A stretch of DNA of 64,000 bases from Luminiphilus sp. (GTDB lineage Bacteria; Pseudomonadota; Gammaproteobacteria; Pseudomonadales; Halieaceae), in NCBI GenBank assembly GCA_029242325.1, contig JAQWUD010000026.1, positions 1 through 64,000 of the forward strand, read 5' to 3'. Below the pieces are notes generated by a model, which did no database searches, had not been told where the DNA came from, and was given only the letters and a program-made list of their open reading frames with translations. The first letter of the stretch is position 1. Every line of letters starts with the position of its first letter. Below, in pieces: positions 59,228-64,000 of the stretch. Both the position numbers and the translations under genes were made by a program.

Positions 59228-59250
59228 TGTCTCACCTCCTCCGGCTTAGC

Positions 59251-59991
59251 CTAATAGCTATGCAGCAGCGGCCGAACACCAAAGCGCCGCTCCCTCACTG
59301 CATAATCGGCGAGCGCCAAGTCAAGCACGCTCTCGTCAAAGTCGGGCCATAAGGCCTCGGTGAACCAAAACTCAGCGTATGCAAACTGCCAAAGCAGGAA
59401 GTTAGACACCCGCGTTTCGCCTGCGGTGCGAATGCAAAGGTCAGGGTCAGGAAGATTGTCTGTGGCCAACCTTTCCGAAATCATCGCTTCATCGATCTCT
59501 TCAGGCTTCACAACACCAGCGGCCACGTCGCGCGCAATCGATTGCGTGACTTGCGTCACATCCCAGCGACCACCGTAATCCAGCGCCAATGTAAGCGTGG
59601 CGCGCGCGCACGACACAGTGGCCTGCTCTGCACTGGCAATCAGGCTTTGCAGACGGGGACTGAAGCGGTCGCGCCGGCCAATGACGCGCAACCGAACGCC
59701 ATCGCAGACGAGTTTCGACACTTCATTGCGAAGATAACGAGACAATAACGCCAGCAGCGCGCGCACCTCCGCTCGCGGCCTGCCCCAGTTCTCGCTGGAG
59801 AACGCAAACAGGGTGAGGTAGCGAATCCCACGCGCCTCACAGGCCTCTACAATCTCCCTAACGACCTCAGCGCCCGCGCGATGCCCAGCCACTCCGGGAT
59901 AGCCCTCACGCCGAGCCCAGCGATTGTTGCCATCCATGATGATGGCCAGATGTCGCGGGACCGTGCGGAGTTGGATGTCGGAGGCTTTCAA
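59251..59991 (-). CDS. uppS: Di-trans,poly-cis-undecaprenyl-diphosphate synthase
   Basis: HLAIIMDGNNRWARREGYPGVAGHRAGAEVVR, LTLFAFSSENWGRP, DLCIRTAGETRVSNFLLWQFAYAE. Confidence 0.98.
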   Translation of the reverse strand: MKASDIQLRTVPRHLAIIMDGNNRWARREGYPGVAGHRAGAEVVREIVEACEARGIRYLTLFAFSSENWGRPRAEVRALLALLSRYLRNEVSKLVCDGVRLRVIGRRDRFSPRLQSLIASAEQATVSCARATLTLALDYGGRWDVTQVTQSIARDVAAGVVKPEEIDEAMISERLATDNLPDPDLCIRTAGETRVSNFLLWQFAYAEFWFTEALWPDFDESVLDLALADYAVRERRFGVRPLLHSY

Positions 59992-60010
59992 CGGATTTCC
60001 TATCGGTCCG

Positions 60011-60568
60011 TCAGATGGCCATCAAATCAGTTTCTTTATCGCCCAAAGCACCCTCAACCTTAGCCACGTAGCTATCGGTCAGCTTTTGCACGACATCTTG
60101 CGCTCGGCGCTCCTCATCCTCAGAGATTTCTTTCTCCTTGAGCAGTTCCTTCAGCATGCCCAGTGCGTCTCGACGGGCGCTGCGGACCGATACTCGAGCA
60201 GACTCTGCCTCGGATCGCGCCTGCTTGATATAACCCTTGCGCGTCTCCTCTGTCAGAACCGGCATGGGGATTCGCATTACCTCACCAGCCGTGGCGGGGT
60301 TCAATCCCAGGTCTGATTTCAAAATGGCGCGCTCAATATCCGGCGTAATCGATCTATCAAACGCAATCACGCTCAGGGTGCGCGCATCCTCAATATTGAT
60401 ATTTGCCAGCTGATTAAGCGGTGTCTCCGCCCCGTAATACTCGACCCGAATACTCTCCAGCAGGCTGGGGTGCGCTCGGCCAGTCCGGATCTTGTTGAAA
60501 TTATGCGACAAAGCCTCTAATGCTTTACCCATGCGGTCTTCGGTTTCCTGCTTGATATCATCAATCAT
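60011..60568 (-). CDS. frr: Ribosome-recycling factor
   Basis: [31 protein letters not shown], 185 aa. Confidence 0.98.
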   Translation of the reverse strand: MIDDIKQETEDRMGKALEALSHNFNKIRTGRAHPSLLESIRVEYYGAETPLNQLANINIEDARTLSVIAFDRSITPDIERAILKSDLGLNPATAGEVMRIPMPVLTEETRKGYIKQARSEAESARVSVRSARRDALGMLKELLKEKEISEDEERRAQDVVQKLTDSYVAKVEGALGDKETDLMAI

Positions 60569-60604
60569 CGCTTACGTCCCGCTATGTTTCCTTTACACAG
60601 ACCA

Positions 60605-61324
60605 TCAGGCCTGAATCAAAGTGCCCTCTTCTCCGCCACGCACAATACTTAGAAGTGCGCCGCGCTGGGCCATATTAAAGACCCGGACCGGCATATTGTG
60701 ATCACGTACCAGGCAGATCGCTGTCAAATCCATCACGCCGAGTTTCTTGTCCAGAACTTCGTCATAGGAGAGCACATCGTACTTAACGGCATTGGGGTCC
60801 GTGACAGGGTCGGCGCTGTAGACACCATCTACCTTGGTTGCCTTGAGGACCACATCTGCCTTCACTTCAATACCGCGCAGGCAGGCTGACGAGTCGGTGG
60901 TGAAAAATGGATTGCCTGTGCCGGCGGCAAAAATCACGACATCGCCGTTAGATAGTGCCCGAATGGCTTTACGTCGATCATAATGCTCGACGACACCGCT
61001 CATTGGAATGGAGGACATCGCCTGAGTCGCGATATTCGATCGCTCCAGCGCGTCTCGCAGGGCAAGTGCGTTCATCACCGTCGCGAGCATACCCATGTGA
61101 TCGCCTGTAACGCGATCCAGCCCCGCGGCGTTCAGCGCCGCGCCGCGGAAGAGGTTACCGCCCCCAACCACCAAACCGATCTGGACGCCAATACCCACCA
61201 ACTGGCCAATTTCCAGCGCCAACTGATCCAGGACTTTGGGGTCAATACCGAATGCTTCCTGACCCGTGAGGGCCTCGCCGCTCAGTTTGAGCAGAATGCG
61301 CTTGTAGACCTTGTCCGCCGCCAC
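60605..61324 (-). CDS. pyrH: UMP kinase
   Basis: [47 protein letters not shown]. Confidence 0.98.
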   Translation of the reverse strand: MAADKVYKRILLKLSGEALTGQEAFGIDPKVLDQLALEIGQLVGIGVQIGLVVGGGNLFRGAALNAAGLDRVTGDHMGMLATVMNALALRDALERSNIATQAMSSIPMSGVVEHYDRRKAIRALSNGDVVIFAAGTGNPFFTTDSSACLRGIEVKADVVLKATKVDGVYSADPVTDPNAVKYDVLSYDEVLDKKLGVMDLTAICLVRDHNMPVRVFNMAQRGALLSIVRGGEEGTLIQA

Positions 61325-61442
61325 CTATGCCCCTCCCCAACTGACGCTCATTCGCTCTTCATGCTACCGGCCTCAGGAGGTCAGTTCACACAAAAACCTT
61401 GGTGATTCTTATCATCGCAGGCCTGGGGGCGTGTGCTTCGGT

Positions 61443-62300
61443 TTATTTGCCCAGCTGCGCGGCAACCTCCGCTGCAAAATCCACTTTTTCGACCTCGATA
61501 CCCTCACCCACCTCAAAGCGGGTGAAATCCAGCACCTCAGCACCCGCGGAAGAGACCAGCTTACCAACCGTGGTATCAGGGTCCTTGACGAAGGCCTGCT
61601 CGGTTAAACTATTCTCTGCCAAAAACTTGCGAATGCGGCCTTCCACCATTTTCTCAACTATTTCGGCGGGCTTGCCTGAGTCTTGTGCCTGCGCAGAATA
61701 GATTTCACGTTCCTTAGCGACCACTTCCGTGGGCATTTGCGCCGGCGAGACCACCTGCGGACTGACAGCGGCAACATGCATGGCCACATCGCGAGCCAAC
61801 TCCCTGGAACCCCCCTTGAGTGAGACCAGCACTGCGATGCGATTATTACCGTGGACATAACCTGCCACCACACCTTCTGCGGCAGTATGCGTCACTACCC
61901 GGCGGACACTGATATGTTCACCGATTTTCTGAACCAAGGCCTGACGAGCGGTTTCCGTTTCGTCCGCCGCCAGAGTTCCAACATCATTGATTTTGTGATC
62001 AAAAGCTTTGTGGACAACTGATTTCACGAAACCCAGGAAGTTTTCATCGCGGGCAACAAAGTCAGTCTCGCTATTGACCTCAACCATGGCAGCGAAACTG
62101 CCATCGTCTGCGGTTTGAATCGCAACGACGCCGTCTGCCGCCGTTCTACCCGCCTTCTTCGCGGCCTTCATACCACTTGATTTGCGCAACGCCTCGATGG
62201 CGGCGTCTACATCACCTCCCGCGTCTGCCAATGCTTTCTTGCACTCAAGCAAGCCGAGACCAGTCCTTTCTCGAAGTTCCTTTACCAATGCCGCAGACAT
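61443..62300 (-). CDS. tsf: Elongation factor Ts
   Basis: [55 protein letters not shown]. Confidence 0.98.
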   Translation of the reverse strand: MSAALVKELRERTGLGLLECKKALADAGGDVDAAIEALRKSSGMKAAKKAGRTAADGVVAIQTADDGSFAAMVEVNSETDFVARDENFLGFVKSVVHKAFDHKINDVGTLAADETETARQALVQKIGEHISVRRVVTHTAAEGVVAGYVHGNNRIAVLVSLKGGSRELARDVAMHVAAVSPQVVSPAQMPTEVVAKEREIYSAQAQDSGKPAEIVEKMVEGRIRKFLAENSLTEQAFVKDPDTTVGKLVSSAGAEVLDFTRFEVGEGIEVEKVDFAAEVAAQLGK

Positions 62301-62399
62301 GCTTTCACCTCTTTATGTCGTCCTCCTCAGAAGGACACGCCAATGCGTTGAGGGTGCAAAGGCCCTCGCGATGCGAATAATTGAACCACAGAAGCCGGA

Positions 62400-63260
62400 T
62401 CAGGAGGCAGGTGCGTCAGCCTCTGCTCTCTCACCCGCTTCAGAGGGCGCAGGCCCTGCCGCTTCGGCCGATTCCTCGGCTGAAGGAACAGCATCTTCTG
62501 CCGGTGCGGCTTCCTGCGCGACGGGCGCGGGCTCATCCATTACCTCGACAAATTCATCAGCAGCGATTACCTCTCCCGCCTGAGTTCTTCCAGCGAGCAC
62601 CGCATCCGCGACAGCCGCAACATAAAGCTTGATGGCCCGAATCGCGTCATCGTTCCCAGGGATCACATAGTCCACCCCATCAGGATTGCTGTTGGTGTCG
62701 ACAATACCGATTACGGGGATGCCGAGCTTATTAGCTTCGGTCACCGCAATACGCTCATGGTCCACATCCACCACAAACAGTACGTCGGGCAAACCCGACA
62801 TTTCCTTGATGCCCCCGATCGATCGCTCCAGCTTCTCTTTCGTCCTGGAGCGCATCAGCGCTTCCTTCTTGGTCAGCTTCGCAAAAGTGCCATCCCGCTC
62901 CTGCTCCTCAAGCTCTCTCAGTCGCTTGATCGAGGATCGAATCGTCTTGTAGTTGGTGAGCATTCCGCCCAGCCATCGGTGGCTGACAAACGGCATTCCA
63001 CAGCGTCTGGCTTGTTCCTCGATGATCTTGCCCGCCGCACGCTTGGTGCCAACGAACATGACCTGATTTTTCTTTTCAGCGAGCCGCTGAACGGTTTGCA
63101 ACGCGTCGTTAAAAGCGGGCACCGTATGCTCTAAATTAATGATGTGAATTTTGTTGCGCGCCCCGAAAATGTACTGATCCATTTTGGGGTTCCAGAATCG
63201 CGTCTGGTGTCCAAAGTGCGCACCTGCTTGCAGCAAGTCCCGCATGCTTACCTGCGTCAT
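62400..63260 (-). CDS. rpsB: 30S ribosomal protein S2
   Basis: [47 protein letters not shown]. Confidence 0.98.
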   Translation of the reverse strand: MTQVSMRDLLQAGAHFGHQTRFWNPKMDQYIFGARNKIHIINLEHTVPAFNDALQTVQRLAEKKNQVMFVGTKRAAGKIIEEQARRCGMPFVSHRWLGGMLTNYKTIRSSIKRLRELEEQERDGTFAKLTKKEALMRSRTKEKLERSIGGIKEMSGLPDVLFVVDVDHERIAVTEANKLGIPVIGIVDTNSNPDGVDYVIPGNDDAIRAIKLYVAAVADAVLAGRTQAGEVIAADEFVEVMDEPAPVAQEAAPAEDAVPSAEESAEAAGPAPSEAGERAEADAPAS

Positions 63261-63397
63261 AATCAAACTCTCTGTTTGGGTTTCACTTCCGCCCCCCCTG
63301 CGGCTCCAACCGGTTACACCGGCACCCGGGTCCGCAACTGCGAGGGAACGTGCTATTTGCCTTCAAGGCTTGTACTGAGGCTAGCCCAGCGGCGCGC

Positions 63398-63425
63398 TTT
63401 ATACCACAGACACGACCTCAGTAAA
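63398..63425 (-). promoter_or_regulatory. Candidate sigma70-type promoter for rpsB-tsf
   Basis: Minus strand TTTACT-N16-TATAAA located about 140-165 nt upstream of the rpsB ATG. Confidence 0.45.
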
Positions 63426-63501
63426 AGCGGCACCCCATTCCGCCCTAGAGTCGGTTACACTGCGCCTCGTCCCATTACGCCACCACATTAGCCCACGAGT
63501 T

Positions 63502-64000
63502 ATGACCGCCATCAAGCCAAAAACCGGACCTGAACTCGACGGCATGCGCGAGGCTGGACGTCTTGCTGCGGAAGTCCTAGAAATGATTGCTCCGCTGGTC
63601 ACAGTCGGCATGACCACCAGCGAGATTGACCGAATTTGTCACGAACACATCGTAAACGTTCAGAAAGCAATTCCTGCGCCACTCAATTATAAGGGTTTTC
63701 CAAAGTCCATCTGTACTTCAGTGAATGAGGTTATCTGCCACGGCATCCCCTCCGATACCAAGAAATTGCGCAACGGCGACATCATCAACATCGATGTCAC
63801 TGTGATTAAAGATGGCTGGCATGGCGATACGAGCATTATGCTGGGGGTGGGTGAAGTGGCACCGCACGCCGAGCGACTGATGCGAGTGACGCAGGAATGT
63901 CTTTACCGGGCTCTGGCACTGGTGAAACCTGACGCCACGCTGGGCGACTTGGGACACGTGATTCAGCAATACGCCGAAGCCAATTATTACTCAGTCGTCA
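63502..64000 (+). CDS. map: Type I methionine aminopeptidase, partial (runs off the right edge)
   Basis: Manual translation: MTAIKPKTGPELDGMREAGRLAAEVLEMIAPLV...LNYKGFPKSICTSVNEVICHGIPSD...INIDVTVIKDGWHGDTSIM. Confidence 0.96.
   Translation, partial: MTAIKPKTGPELDGMREAGRLAAEVLEMIAPLVTVGMTTSEIDRICHEHIVNVQKAIPAPLNYKGFPKSICTSVNEVICHGIPSDTKKLRNGDIINIDVTVIKDGWHGDTSIMLGVGEVAPHAERLMRVTQECLYRALALVKPDATLGDLGHVIQQYAEANYYSVV

Noticed and set aside
1-64000. CRISPR arrays, tRNA/rRNA genes, transposases, integrases, phage genes or known anti-phage defence genes
   Set aside because: Looked for regular spaced repeats, cloverleaf-like sequence, transposase/integrase motifs and defence-type proteins; none seen. 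Absence is by eye, not by tRNAscan or HMM search.

Overview
The 64 kb window looks like a chromosomal segment from an aerobic marine-type gammaproteobacterium; the lineage is inferred from gene content only. About 1-44 kb is accessory and catabolic. It contains: (i) an oxygenase island at 1-13.5 kb (acyl-CoA ligase, ADH, P450, TetR, acyl-CoA dehydrogenase, Rieske oxygenase, enoyl-CoA hydratase, MDR oxidoreductase, two exported SnoaL-like proteins, FAH-family hydrolase, FAD oxidase); (ii) a decaying, N-terminally truncated ABC-F gene; (iii) a hydantoinase A/B pair diverging from a CaiB/BaiF CoA-transferase, followed by amidohydrolases; (iv) a compact cyclic-nucleotide module (class III cyclase, HD hydrolase, stand-alone cNMP-binding protein) beside a TonB-like protein and a TonB-dependent receptor with a Fur-like box; (v) a GntR-centred locus (HpaB, MmgE/PrpD, CitE-like, GntR, MaoC, acyl-CoA dehydrogenase) resembling itaconate/mesaconate/citramalyl-CoA pathways, with two near-identical candidate operators (TGTCCRGACA); and (vi) nitroreductase, HMG-CoA lyase and a solitary homodimeric E1 dehydrogenase. 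From 45 kb to the end is a conserved housekeeping block in standard order: dnaE-rnhB-lpxB-lpxA-fabZ-lpxD-skp-bamA-rseP-dxr-cdsA-uppS-frr-pyrH-tsf-rpsB and divergent map. No tRNA, rRNA, CRISPR or IS element was recognised. All family calls come from reading motifs; no database search was run.
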